From JANPIX01 sp031425195 (GTDB lineage Bacteria; Pseudomonadota; Alphaproteobacteria; Rhodobacterales; Rhodobacteraceae), in NCBI GenBank assembly GCA_031425195.1, contig JANPIX010000032.1, positions 1 to 64,000 of the forward strand: 64,000 nt of DNA, in the 5' to 3' direction. The notes beneath the pieces are model-generated. The model did no database searches, was not told the DNA's origin, and saw nothing but the letters and a program-made list of their open reading frames with translations. A program made the position numbers and the translations under genes. Of the stretch, positions 18,401-25,075 are shown one piece after another; position 1 is the stretch's first letter, and each line of letters starts with the position of its first letter.

Positions 18401-18869
18401 GTCCGTCGCCAACCGCAAAGAACGCAAGTCCGCCAAGGGCAACCGGTTTGCCTTTGTCGGGCTGTCCGATCCCACCGGCCTTTTTGAAGTGACGGTGTTC
18501 AGCGACGTGCTGGAGGCATCGCGCAACCTGCTGGAACCGGGGCAGAATGTCGTGCTGATGGTCAAGGCAGAACTGGAGGGTGAGACGCTGAAGCTTCTTG
18601 CCAATGCGGTGCAGCCGATTGATGCGGTGGCCGATCAGGCGGGCAGCCCCGACCTGCGCATCCACGTTGACCGGGCCGAAGCGGCCGCATCGGTGGCCGC
18701 CCTGTTCGGCCGTCTGGAACGCGGCAGATCGGCGGCTCGCGTGATGCTGACGGTGCCGGATCTGGACAGCGAGATCGACGTGATGCTGCCCGGCGAATAC
18801 CCCGTCACCCCGCAGATCAAAGGTGCCATCCGGGCCATCATGGGGGTGGTGGCCGTGGAAGAGGTGTAG
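15438..18869 (+). CDS. dnaE: DNA polymerase III subunit alpha
   Basis: The 1143-residue catalytic subunit of the chromosomal replicase. The N-terminal PHP domain starts at once with FIHLRVHTEHSLLEG. The C-family polymerase core contains GPGRGSGAGSLVAYAL and the active-site aspartates in PDFDIDFCMDRR (about residues 400-410). A helix-hairpin-helix region and an OB-fold (starting near PLVAKIAGSV) follow. The start MSNAPRFIHL was chosen by homology; an in-frame ATG 17 codons upstream lacks a ribosome binding site. It is divergent from xdhA and followed by a 657-bp gene-poor stretch with structured repeats. Confidence 0.95.
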   Translation: MSNAPRFIHLRVHTEHSLLEGAVPVDDLIALCVAQKMPAVAVTDTNNMFAALEFSVNAQTAGLQPIVGCQMSLAHDPAAAGERPRPPAPVVLLAQNEAGYMNLMKLNSCLYIGKGGQLPQVTPDELGQYAEGLICLTGGPDGPIGRLLQAGQEGKARALLERLAVFYSGRLYVELQRHPGEGGRLPDAEALSERGLIRLAYDLGLPLVATNDVYFPKSSMFEAHDALICIAEGAYVDQQTPRRRLTPQHYFKTEAEMCVLFADLPEALEHTVEIARRCAFAAFKRKPILPRFADDEVAALRRQSREGLAARLAIIPHAVSVAEYEARLEFELGVIEQMGFPGYFLIVADFIKWAKKEGIPVGPGRGSGAGSLVAYALTITDLDPLRYSLLFERFLNPERVSMPDFDIDFCMDRREEVIRYVQGKYGRDRVGQIITFGALLSKAAIRDVGRVLQMSYGQVDRLSKMIPVEGVKPVSITKALADEPRLREAAKEEVVKRLLDYGQQIEGLLRNASTHAAGVVIGDRPLDELVPLYQDPRSDMPATQFNMKWVEAAGLVKFDFLGLKTLTVIQNAMQLLARRGVVFDINLIPLDDKPSYELYAAAKTVAVFQVESTGMMDALRRMKPTCIEDIVALVALYRPGPMENIPAYCEVKNGLRDRESIHPTIDHILQETQGIIVYQEQVMEIAQVMAGYSLGGADLLRRAMGKKNPEEMARERPKFIEGAQKTHGVAKEKAGEVFDLLEKFANYGFNKSHAAAYAVVSYQTAYLKANHPVEFMAAVMNCDIHLTDKLAIYKREVDKLGITTVAPCVNASEATFSVRDGAVVYALGALKNVGSDAMGLITAARGDRPFATLFDFARRVDMKRIGKRPLEMLARAGAFDVLDRNRARVFEALDALSAYSAATFEAKGSSQVSLFGEAGADLPEPRLPSRDDWLPVERLGEEHQAIGFYLSGHPLDDYQSALRRRDVKTLAQITALAAAGPLVAKIAGSVANRKERKSAKGNRFAFVGLSDPTGLFEVTVFSDVLEASRNLLEPGQNVVLMVKAELEGETLKLLANAVQPIDAVADQAGSPDLRIHVDRAEAAASVAALFGRLERGRSAARVMLTVPDLDSEIDVMLPGEYPVTPQIKGAIRAIMGVVAVEEV

Positions 18870-18889
18870 GGGTTGTGGGGAACGCCTTG

Positions 18890-18962
18890 AAGGATCACCC
18901 TTGACGGTTATGCGGACAATCGCCCGATCCGTTTTGCCTGAGCGCAAGCGAAGGGCAGGTGG
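18890..18962 (+). repeat. structured intergenic repeat, copy 1 (diverged)
   Basis: Starts AAGGATCACCCTTGACGG 21 bases after the dnaE stop. It aligns with the first 72 bases of copies 2 and 3, but its stems are partly eroded. GGATC and GATCC of the outer stem remain and the inner stem is broken. In the second hairpin, TGCC pairs with GGCA where the other copies have GGCC with GGCC, a paired change that keeps the stem. The tail to 19,084 shows no clear gene or repeat. Confidence 0.7.
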
Positions 18963-19084
18963 CTCAAACCGTGGCGCCCGAACCATTACAGCGTGCCAGC
19001 CCCACAAATTGCAGTTTGCGACGTGCTGTGCGGCGTCCCCTTTTTGGCTTTTTCAATGATAAAGTCCTTTAGCACTCTATCCTG

Positions 19085-19277
19085 AAGGATCACCCTTGAC
19101 GATTGTCCTGCGGACAATCGCGTGATCCGTTTGGCCGCAGCGCGAGCGAAGGCCAAGGGGTTAGAAACCGCGTTGGCGCAGACATCGTGCCGTGCCTGCC
19201 CCGGTGGCGCGAAACGCGCCAGCCCCCCGCAGGGGCAGGCGCGGCGCGATCAAGCCTGACAGTCTTGATCGCGCGTT
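19085..19277 (+). repeat. structured intergenic repeat, copy 2 (longest)
   Basis: A chain of hairpins. GGATCAC (19087-19093) pairs with GTGATCC (19122-19128), enclosing GATTGTCC/GGACAATC. TTGGCC (19131-19136) pairs with GGCCAA (19151-19156). A CCTGCCCC/GGGGCAGG stem follows, carrying an extra TGGCGCG/CGCGCCA hairpin. The unit ends with an 11-bp stem, GCGCGATCAAG (19244-19254) with CTTGATCGCGC (19264-19274). No open reading frame of note lies in it. Copy 3 repeats the same order, so this is a duplicated element rather than a chance palindrome. Confidence 0.85.
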
Positions 19278-19341
19278 CGGTGTAACTTCCGGCGTGCCAT
19301 GCCGCCGCCCAACTGTTTGACACTGCCCTTGTCACGCTTCC

Positions 19342-19510
19342 AAGGATCACCCTTGCCGATTGTCCTGCGGACAATCGCGTGATCCGTTTGGCCGGAGCGC
19401 AAGCTAAGGCCAAGGGGCCAACCACCTGTCGGACGCAGACAGAGTGACGTGTCTGCCCCCGCAGGGGCGGGCGCGGCGCGATCAAGCCTGATGGTCTTGA
19501 TCGCGCGTTG
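19342..19510 (+). repeat. structured intergenic repeat, copy 3
   Basis: Same order of stems as copy 2: GGATCAC (19344-19350) with GTGATCC (19379-19385) around GATTGTCC/GGACAATC; TTGGCC (19388-19393) with GGCCAA (19408-19413); GCCCC/GGGGC; and the 11-bp GCGCGATCAAG/CTTGATCGCGC stem at 19476-19506. It lacks the extra hairpin found in copy 2. The terminal loop differs (CCTGATGGT versus CCTGACAGT) while the stem is identical. Its end lies 17 bases from the stop of the small membrane gene, for which the last stem may act as a 3' hairpin. Confidence 0.85.
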
Positions 19511-19526
19511 AAAATGCGAAGCCGCA

Positions 19527-19712
19527 CTATTCTCCGGTTTTTTTGCTGATTTTATTTAAAATTTTGGCCGTTCTATAAAGAAATTCGCCTGCAGCGTATA
19601 GTGCCGCAACATAAAATCCGACACTTACACCGGATAATGCAAGGAACAGCGATAGTAATAGAATCAATAACGATACTAATGCTCTCAGGATGTCAGGCAT
19701 ATTGACGGTCAT
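19527..19712 (-). CDS. small hydrophobic membrane protein, AT-rich, unknown function
   Basis: A 61-residue protein starting MTVNMPDILRALVSL. Residues about 8-47 are almost entirely hydrophobic (SLLILLLSLFLALSG, then VGFYVAALYAAGEFLY), enough for one long or two short membrane helices. It ends in a lysine-rich tail (ILNKISKKTGE). The DNA is much richer in A+T than its neighbours, which suggests transfer. AAGGA eight bases before the ATG is a good ribosome binding site but lies in a six-base-pair hairpin (19721-19737). I recognise no family. A small-membrane-toxin role is possible but unproven; a longer form from an ATG at 19772 has poor spacing. Confidence 0.5.
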   Translation of the reverse strand: MTVNMPDILRALVSLLILLLSLFLALSGVSVGFYVAALYAAGEFLYRTAKILNKISKKTGE

Positions 19713-19720
19713 TGCAGAGT

Positions 19721-19737
19721 TTCCTTGTTTAAAGGAA
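19721..19737 (-). promoter_or_regulatory. hairpin covering the ribosome binding site of the small membrane gene
   Basis: On the minus strand TTCCTT pairs with AAGGAA across a five-base loop (TAAAC). The second arm is the Shine-Dalgarno sequence of the 61-residue membrane protein gene. Such sequestering hairpins usually limit translation. Six A-U/G-C pairs make it only moderately stable. Confidence 0.4.
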
Positions 19738-19840
19738 TTTGCTTGTTTTGTTTTACTATCCCTTGCATGCATCTCTCCAAAAGCATGCCGGCTCGACGCT
19801 GCCAGCTCTCTCGAATTCTTTAGCGAGGTAACATGGCATA

Positions 19841-20914
19841 TTACGTCCCCCGCCCCACCCACCTTACGCCAATCCGCGCAAATGTCACCGACAGCACGAT
19901 CCGGGCAACGTGGTGCACGGTGACGAAGACGACGCTCATCTGCAGGCTGAGGGCAATCAGGCTCATCTCCGCCAGACCGCCGGGCGCGTAGGCGAGGAAG
20001 ACGGCGGCGATGGGTTCGGCAACCCAGGGGGCGAGAGCTGTGGCGCAGGCGAGCGCCAGTGACATCATCAGGGCGGCGTTGAGTGCGGCAAGGCCGGCGG
20101 CCCGCCCGAGCATCCCGCGCGGCAGTCCCGCAAAGCGCGCGCCAAGGCCGGTGCCAAGGATTACCTGAACCGTGCCGACCATCCAGCCCGGCGGGACTGT
20201 TGCGGTCAGCGAGAAGCCATGGGCGAGGGCCGAGGCAAGAATCGGGCCGGTGATGATCCACCCCGGAAGGCGCAGGGCACGGCCGAAAAACGCACCGCCA
20301 AGGCCCGCCGCAACCAGAACGGCGATATCCCGTCCGGCAAGCGGTTCGCCCGCGCCTGTCATCTGCACACCTGCGGCCGAGCCGACGGAATGGCCGGTGA
20401 GCGCAAGAAACAAAAGCGGTACGGTGACAATCGTCAGGATCAGGCGCAGGAACTGCATCACTACGAGCATCCGGGCGTCTGCCCCCGCCTCTTCGCCCAG
20501 GGTCACGCTTTCGATCAGGCCGCCGGGCACCGATCCCCAGAACGCGGTTTGCGCGTCAAAACCACCCCGGCGGTAGATGCGATAGCCGACCCAATGCGCC
20601 AGCGGCAGATAGAGGCACAGGCCCAGAAGGCTTGGCAGCCATTCGACGGCCTGCGCCAGCACGTCGGGTTTGAAGGCGCCGCCGATGGCCACGCCGATGA
20701 CCGGCACGAAACACATGCGCAACGGCTGTGGCAGGTGGATGGGCTGACCGAACGGCCGCCACCCCATCGCGGCAATCAGGCCGACGGCGCCCAATGACCC
20801 AAGTAAAAGCCCAAGCGGCAGGTGCAGAGACTGTGCCACAAGGCCGCCCAGCGTACCCAGCACCAGCGTCACCGCGAGTGCTGTGGGCCTGACGTTCATT
20901 CCTGCGATGGTCAC
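19841..20914 (-). CDS. AbrB-family membrane transporter/regulator-like protein
   Basis: A 357-residue integral membrane protein of the AbrB (PF05145, ammonia-monooxygenase-like) family, built of two similar halves with roughly ten hydrophobic segments. Typical family features are GTLGGLVAQSLHLPLGLLLG near the start, WGSVPGGLIESVTLGEEAGAD in the middle and LAYAPGGLAEMSLIAL near the end; the PGG-x(3)-M/V repeat is the family mark. The function is uncertain (putative small-molecule exporter). The start was set at GTG 20912-20914, overlapping the slyX stop as GTGA; TTG at 20917 or ATG at 20899 are alternatives. It forms a three-gene overlap series with hxlR and slyX. Confidence 0.8.
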   Translation of the reverse strand: MTIAGMNVRPTALAVTLVLGTLGGLVAQSLHLPLGLLLGSLGAVGLIAAMGWRPFGQPIHLPQPLRMCFVPVIGVAIGGAFKPDVLAQAVEWLPSLLGLCLYLPLAHWVGYRIYRRGGFDAQTAFWGSVPGGLIESVTLGEEAGADARMLVVMQFLRLILTIVTVPLLFLALTGHSVGSAAGVQMTGAGEPLAGRDIAVLVAAGLGGAFFGRALRLPGWIITGPILASALAHGFSLTATVPPGWMVGTVQVILGTGLGARFAGLPRGMLGRAAGLAALNAALMMSLALACATALAPWVAEPIAAVFLAYAPGGLAEMSLIALSLQMSVVFVTVHHVARIVLSVTFARIGVRWVGRGT

Positions 20915-21108
20915 CAATGGGGTGGTCGCTGATCGGCAAGGGGGGCGGCACCGCCATCGCCCGACGCTTCGCGTTCGGCTTCGCGCATCATCAGAAGGGC
21001 CATCTGCCGGGTCAGGCGGTCAATCTCGCGCGACTGCAGGGCGACCATATCCGACAGATCGTCCACGGCCCGCGTCAGGTGGGCAATCCGCTCTTCGATC
21101 ACGCTCAT
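20911..21108 (-). CDS. slyX: SlyX family protein
   Basis: A 65-residue protein starting MSVIEERIAHLTRAVDDL. It is a short coiled coil with heptad-spaced hydrophobic residues over residues 1-45, then a charged, proline-containing tail ending RPPHW, which is the SlyX layout. The molecular role of SlyX is unknown. The ATG overlaps the stop of the HxlR gene (ATGA) and its own stop overlaps the next gene, so all three are probably co-translated. Confidence 0.8.
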   Translation of the reverse strand: MSVIEERIAHLTRAVDDLSDMVALQSREIDRLTRQMALLMMREAEREASGDGGAAPLADQRPPHW

Positions 21109-21467
21109 GCGGCGACGCCTGCGTCTTGGGATTGCTGGCTTTGGCCCCAATCGGCCATCGCCTCCAATATCGGCATCAGCGTCAGGCCAAGCGGTGTAAA
21201 CGAATATTCCACATGCGGCGGGACCACATTGTGCACATGGCGCGCGACGATGCCGTCGTTTTCCAGTTCGCGCAGATGCTGGGTCAGCATCCGTTGTGTG
21301 ATCGCGGGGATCAGGCGGCGCAACTGGTTGAACCGGCACGGGCCGGGCGCAAGGTTGAACAGGATGAGCGCCTTCCAGCGGCCGTTCAGCACCCGCATCG
21401 TTCGGTCAACCGGGCAGTCGGCGGGCACCTGTGGGGCGGGGCGCGGCAGTGCGGTGACGGTATCCAT
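21105..21467 (-). CDS. HxlR-family transcriptional regulator
   Basis: A 120-residue winged-helix regulator of the HxlR/MarR-like type. It shows CPVDRTMRVLNGRWKALIL at the start of the domain, the helix-turn-helix RFNQLRRLIPAITQRMLTQHL, and the wing VEYSFTPLG. One cysteine lies just before the domain, the position used for quinone or electrophile sensing in YodB-type members (known of relatives, not shown here). The gene is divergent from an NmrA-like reductase gene, its probable target. Confidence 0.88.
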   Translation of the reverse strand: MDTVTALPRPAPQVPADCPVDRTMRVLNGRWKALILFNLAPGPCRFNQLRRLIPAITQRMLTQHLRELENDGIVARHVHNVVPPHVEYSFTPLGLTLMPILEAMADWGQSQQSQDAGVAA

Positions 21468-21493
21468 TTTGATACTACCCTACAAAATTGTGC

Positions 21494-21511
21494 GTACTTA
21501 CGCGGCAGTAT
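21494..21511. promoter_or_regulatory. candidate HxlR operator
   Basis: GTACT-N8-AGTAT forms a dyad (TACT at 21495-21498, AGTA at 21507-21510) in the 92-bp space between the divergent hxlR and nmrA-like genes. Operators of the YodB/HxlR group have TACT...AGTA symmetry, so this is the best candidate site. A further ATACT lies at 21472. Confidence 0.4.
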
Positions 21512-21559
21512 GCACTGTGCCACACCCCCGTCAGACGTGCAACCAAAGGAGGCTTACGG

Positions 21560-22408
21560 ATGCAGAATGTCGTGATCACGGGGATCGGTGGCCAGCAGCA
21601 ACAGGCCATCGCCGCAGCGTTCCGGGCGGCGCAGTGGACGGTTCGGGGAACCAGCCGGACGGCGGGCGAGGGTGTTGTTGCAGCGAATATGGAAACCGGC
21701 GAAGGTTTGGCCGCGGCCTTTGCCGGGGCCGATGTGGTGGCGTTCACATTGCCGCAGGATCACCGGCCGGGGGCCACGCTGCGCATGGCCGCCGAGGTTG
21801 CCCGCGCGGCGGGCAAGGCCGGGGTGGGCCGGATCGTGATGAATGCGGCGGCGCGCATTGATCCGGCATCACAGGCCGGTATCTTTGCCGCGATGCGTGC
21901 GGCGCAGGATGCGGTGATGGCGGGGCCGGTGCCGGTGGTTGTGCTGCAACCAACGGTGTTCATGGATAATCTGCTGGCACCCTGGGCCTTGCCCGGCATT
22001 CTGGCGGGAACGCTTGCCTATCCTGCGCCGGAAAGCACACGGATCGCATGGATTTCGCACCGCTCGCTCGCCGAGGCCGCCGTTCAGGCAGCGACGCGCG
22101 ATGTGGCGGGGCAGGTGTTCGATATCGGCGGACCGCAGGCCCTGTCGGGTACGGAGCTGTCGGCGGTGCTGGCCGCGCATCTAAGGCATCCGGTGACCTA
22201 TTTCCAGATTCCGCTGCCGGGATTTGCCGCCGGGTTGAATCAGGCGTTCGGCGCACCGGCCGGGGACCGTATCGCCGAGTTGTACAGGCATCTTGAAGAA
22301 AACCCGACCTCCATGGCCGACGGGGCCGAGGGTCTTGCCCGCTTGGGCGTCGTGCCCGAGCCTTTCGAGGCGTTTGTGGCGCGCAACAGGTGGACCACCG
22401 GCGGGTAA
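21560..22408 (+). CDS. NmrA-like NAD(P)-binding protein
   Basis: A 282-residue atypical short-chain dehydrogenase of the NmrA/HSCARG/QOR2 group. The N-terminal MQNVVITGIGGQQQQAIAAA is the nucleotide-binding GxxGxxG-like loop in slightly changed form; MNAAARIDP and VLQPTVFMDNLL follow the family's middle region. It probably binds NADP(H) and acts as a redox sensor or quinone reductase. AAAGGAGG eight bases before the ATG is a strong ribosome binding site. Divergence from an HxlR regulator fits an inducible electrophile or quinone response, as in qorB/ytfG-type pairs. Confidence 0.82.
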   Translation: MQNVVITGIGGQQQQAIAAAFRAAQWTVRGTSRTAGEGVVAANMETGEGLAAAFAGADVVAFTLPQDHRPGATLRMAAEVARAAGKAGVGRIVMNAAARIDPASQAGIFAAMRAAQDAVMAGPVPVVVLQPTVFMDNLLAPWALPGILAGTLAYPAPESTRIAWISHRSLAEAAVQAATRDVAGQVFDIGGPQALSGTELSAVLAAHLRHPVTYFQIPLPGFAAGLNQAFGAPAGDRIAELYRHLEENPTSMADGAEGLARLGVVPEPFEAFVARNRWTTGG

Positions 22409-22415
22409 ACCGGCA

Positions 22416-22446
22416 CGGCGGGGCCTTGCGTTCGCTTGCCCCGCCG
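22416..22446 (+). terminator. GC-rich hairpin between nmrA-like gene and hisS
   Basis: CGGCGGGGC (22416-22424) pairs perfectly with GCCCCGCCG (22438-22446) around a 13-base loop, just after the reductase stop codon. No T-run follows, so it may work as a Rho-assisted or mRNA-stabilising hairpin rather than a classical terminator. Confidence 0.5.
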
Positions 22447-22493
22447 CGCCCCTTGGGCTAAGGCACGGCCCTAGGCTTTCAGGGGGTGTCGCC

Positions 22494-23966
22494 ATGGCAA
22501 ACGATAAGGTCCGTCGTCCGCAGGCCGAGACGCCCAAGGGGTTTCGCGATTATTTCGGCGAAGATGTGGTGGATCGCAAGGCGATGCTGGATGCGATTGC
22601 AGACGTCTATCACCGCTATGGTTTTGACCCGCTGGAAACCAGCGCCGTGGAAACGGTGGAGGCATTGGGCAAGTTCCTGCCCGATGTGGACCGCCCGAAC
22701 GAGGGTGTGTTTGCGTGGCAGGACGAAGACAAGGACTGGCTGGCCCTGCGCTATGATCTGACGGCGCCGCTGGCGCGGGTGGCAGCGCAGTATCGCAATG
22801 ATCTGCCCAGCCCTTACCGCCGCTATGCCATGGGGCCGGTGTGGCGCAACGAAAAGCCGGGGCCGGGGCGGTTCCGGCAGTTCTATCAGTGCGATGCCGA
22901 CACAGTGGGCGCGCCGTCGGTCGCGGCGGATGCCGAGATCTGCATGATGCTGTGCGATGCGCTGGAAGCGGTGGGGATCGAGCGCGGCGATTATGTGGTG
23001 CGGGTGAACAACCGCAAGGTTCTGAACGGGGTGATGGAGGTGGCGGGTCTTGCCGGTGACGACAAGCACGCCGAGCGCGGGATCGTGCTGCGGGCGATTG
23101 ACAAGATCGACCGCCTGGGCAGCGACGGGGTGCGCGCGCTCCTGGGGGCCGGGCGCAAGGACGACAGCGGCGATTTCACCAAGGGCGCAGGGTTGGGAGA
23201 CGCGCAGGCGGAAGTGCTGATGGGGTTCATGGACGCACGGCGCGAGGATGGTGCGGGCACCCTGGCGCGGCTGCGGGAACTGGTGTCGGCATCGGATATC
23301 GGGATCGAAGGCGTCGGTGAACTTGATACCATTGCAACGCTGCTCGGCTCTCAGGGTTATGGCGCCGACCGCATCGTGATTGACCCCGGCGTGGTGCGTG
23401 GCCTTGGCTATTACACTGGGCCCGTTTTCGAGGCGGAACTGACCTTTGAAATCCTTGACGAAAAGGGCCGCAAGCGGCAGTTCGGGTCGGTGGCGGGCGG
23501 GGGGCGGTATGACGATCTGGTGAAGCGGTTCACCGGCCAGTCGGTGCCGGCCACGGGGGTCAGCATCGGGGTGGACCGGTTGCTCGCCGCGCTGCGCGCC
23601 AAGGGGCGGGTCGGGGCTGCGGCAGCGGGGCCGGTGGTGGTGACGGTGATGGACCGGGACCGGATGGCCGATTACATGGGCATGGTGGCAGATTTGCGCC
23701 GCGCTGGCATCCGGGCGGAAATGTATCTGGGAAACCCGAAGAATTTCGGCAACCAGTTGAAATATGCCGACAAAAGGGGCAGTCCGATTGCCGTGATCCA
23801 GGGCGGGGACGAGGCTGCGAACGGCGCGGTCATTCTGAAGGACCTGATCCTAGGCGCAAAGATCGCCGAGGGTGCCAGCCTTGAGGAATGGAAGAACCGG
23901 CCCGCGCAGGTGGAAATTTCGCGCGCGGATCTGGTGACCGAAGTGCGAAAGATGCTGGGGCAATGA
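22494..23966 (+). CDS. hisS: histidine-tRNA ligase
   Basis: A 490-residue class II synthetase that charges tRNA-His. It begins MANDKVRRPQAETPKGFRDY, with motif 1 near the N-terminus, motif 2 around PVWRNEKPGPGRFRQFYQ, the histidine-specific GLGYYTGPVFEAEL, motif 3 SIGVDRLLAAL and a C-terminal anticodon-binding domain (AEMYLGNPKNFGNQLKYAD). It is longer than the E. coli enzyme owing to an insertion around residues 210-260, as in many alphaproteobacteria. Its stop overlaps the hisZ start as ATGA, forming an unbroken hisS-hisZ-hisG series. Confidence 0.95.
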   Translation: MANDKVRRPQAETPKGFRDYFGEDVVDRKAMLDAIADVYHRYGFDPLETSAVETVEALGKFLPDVDRPNEGVFAWQDEDKDWLALRYDLTAPLARVAAQYRNDLPSPYRRYAMGPVWRNEKPGPGRFRQFYQCDADTVGAPSVAADAEICMMLCDALEAVGIERGDYVVRVNNRKVLNGVMEVAGLAGDDKHAERGIVLRAIDKIDRLGSDGVRALLGAGRKDDSGDFTKGAGLGDAQAEVLMGFMDARREDGAGTLARLRELVSASDIGIEGVGELDTIATLLGSQGYGADRIVIDPGVVRGLGYYTGPVFEAELTFEILDEKGRKRQFGSVAGGGRYDDLVKRFTGQSVPATGVSIGVDRLLAALRAKGRVGAAAAGPVVVTVMDRDRMADYMGMVADLRRAGIRAEMYLGNPKNFGNQLKYADKRGSPIAVIQGGDEAANGAVILKDLILGAKIAEGASLEEWKNRPAQVEISRADLVTEVRKMLGQ

Positions 23967-25075
23967 CCCCCCCGGTTCCGACCAAAGCCGCGATCCGGGC
24001 CGAGGCGGAGCGCCTGTTTCAGGCGTTTCAGGCGGCGGGTGCGGTGCCGGTGGATGCCGATATCCTGCTGCCCGCCGAAACGCTGCTTGACCTTTATGGC
24101 GAAGATCTGCGCGCCCGCGCCTATGTCACCGCCGACCCATTGTCGGGCGAAATGATGCTGCGACCGGATTTCACGGTGCCTGTCGTGCAGGCCCATATGG
24201 CGCATGGCGCGGACCCGGCGCGGTATTGCTATATGGGCGAGGTGTTCCGCCGTCAGGATCATCTTGGCCCGCGCGCACGGGACTATCTGCAGGTGGGGTA
24301 TGAGGTGTTCGACCGCGCCAATCCCGCTGCTGCCGATGCAGAGGTGTTCGCGTTGTTTACCCGACTGCTTCGCCCCCTTAATCTGCGGGCAGCGACGGGC
24401 GACATGGGCATTCTGACAGCGGCGGTTCAGTCGCTCGACACGTCGATTGCGCGCAAGTCGGCACTGATGCGGCACATCTGGCGGCCCGCGCGGTTTCGCG
24501 CCTTGCTGGACCGGTTTTCGGGGCGGGTGCCCCAGTCGGCAAGCCGCCTGATGTTGCTGGACCGGATGGCAAGCCACAATGCAATGGAATTGATGGAACA
24601 GGCGGGCCCTTTGATCGGGTTGCGCGGCGCGGACGAGATTGCCGCGCGTGCCGAGGCGCTTGTTCTGGATGCGGCGGCCCCGCCGGTTCCGACGGATCAG
24701 GCAGCGGCGCTAGGGCAGATCCTGACGCTTTCGGGAAGATTGGCCGATGTGACGGCGGCCGTGGGCCAGATGGCCGCAACGCTGAGCGGATTGGCCGAGG
24801 TGGCGGCGCGGATGGCGCGGCGGATGGATGAACTTGCCGAACGAGGGATCGACGCCCGAACGCTTGCCTTTACGGCGGCGCATGGGCAGACGACGTTGGA
24901 ATATTACGACGGGTTCGTGTTCAGTTTTCATGGCGCGAACCCCGAAATGCCGCCCGTTGCGACTGGCGGGCGGTATGATGCGCTGACGGCGCGTCTGGGG
25001 GCAGGGCGGTCTATCCCCGCAGTCGGCGGTGTGATCCGGCCCGCGCTGGTGGCGATGCTGCGGGGGGAACGCTGA
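23963..25075 (+). CDS. hisZ: ATP phosphoribosyltransferase regulatory subunit
   Basis: A 370-residue HisRS-like protein without aminoacylation function, which binds and regulates the short form of HisG for the first step of histidine synthesis. It has the class II core (MMLRPDFTVPVVQAHM, YMGEVFRRQDH) and the late ATGGRYDALTARLG segment, but no anticodon-binding domain, which fits HisZ. It starts at ATG 23963 inside the hisS stop and its own stop overlaps the hisG ATG. Confidence 0.93.
   Translation: MTPPVPTKAAIRAEAERLFQAFQAAGAVPVDADILLPAETLLDLYGEDLRARAYVTADPLSGEMMLRPDFTVPVVQAHMAHGADPARYCYMGEVFRRQDHLGPRARDYLQVGYEVFDRANPAAADAEVFALFTRLLRPLNLRAATGDMGILTAAVQSLDTSIARKSALMRHIWRPARFRALLDRFSGRVPQSASRLMLLDRMASHNAMELMEQAGPLIGLRGADEIAARAEALVLDAAAPPVPTDQAAALGQILTLSGRLADVTAAVGQMAATLSGLAEVAARMARRMDELAERGIDARTLAFTAAHGQTTLEYYDGFVFSFHGANPEMPPVATGGRYDALTARLGAGRSIPAVGGVIRPALVAMLRGER

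Noticed and set aside
18890..19510. CRISPR array or tRNA cluster in the repeat region
   Set aside because: There are only three copies, each 70-190 bases, with irregular spacing and internal stems. No 24-40 bp repeat with equal spacers and no cloverleaf with a TTCRA arm was found.
19713..19772. Longer 81-residue form of the small membrane protein starting at 19772
   Set aside because: GGAGAG lies only about two bases before that ATG, too close for efficient initiation, while the inner ATG has AAGGA at eight bases.
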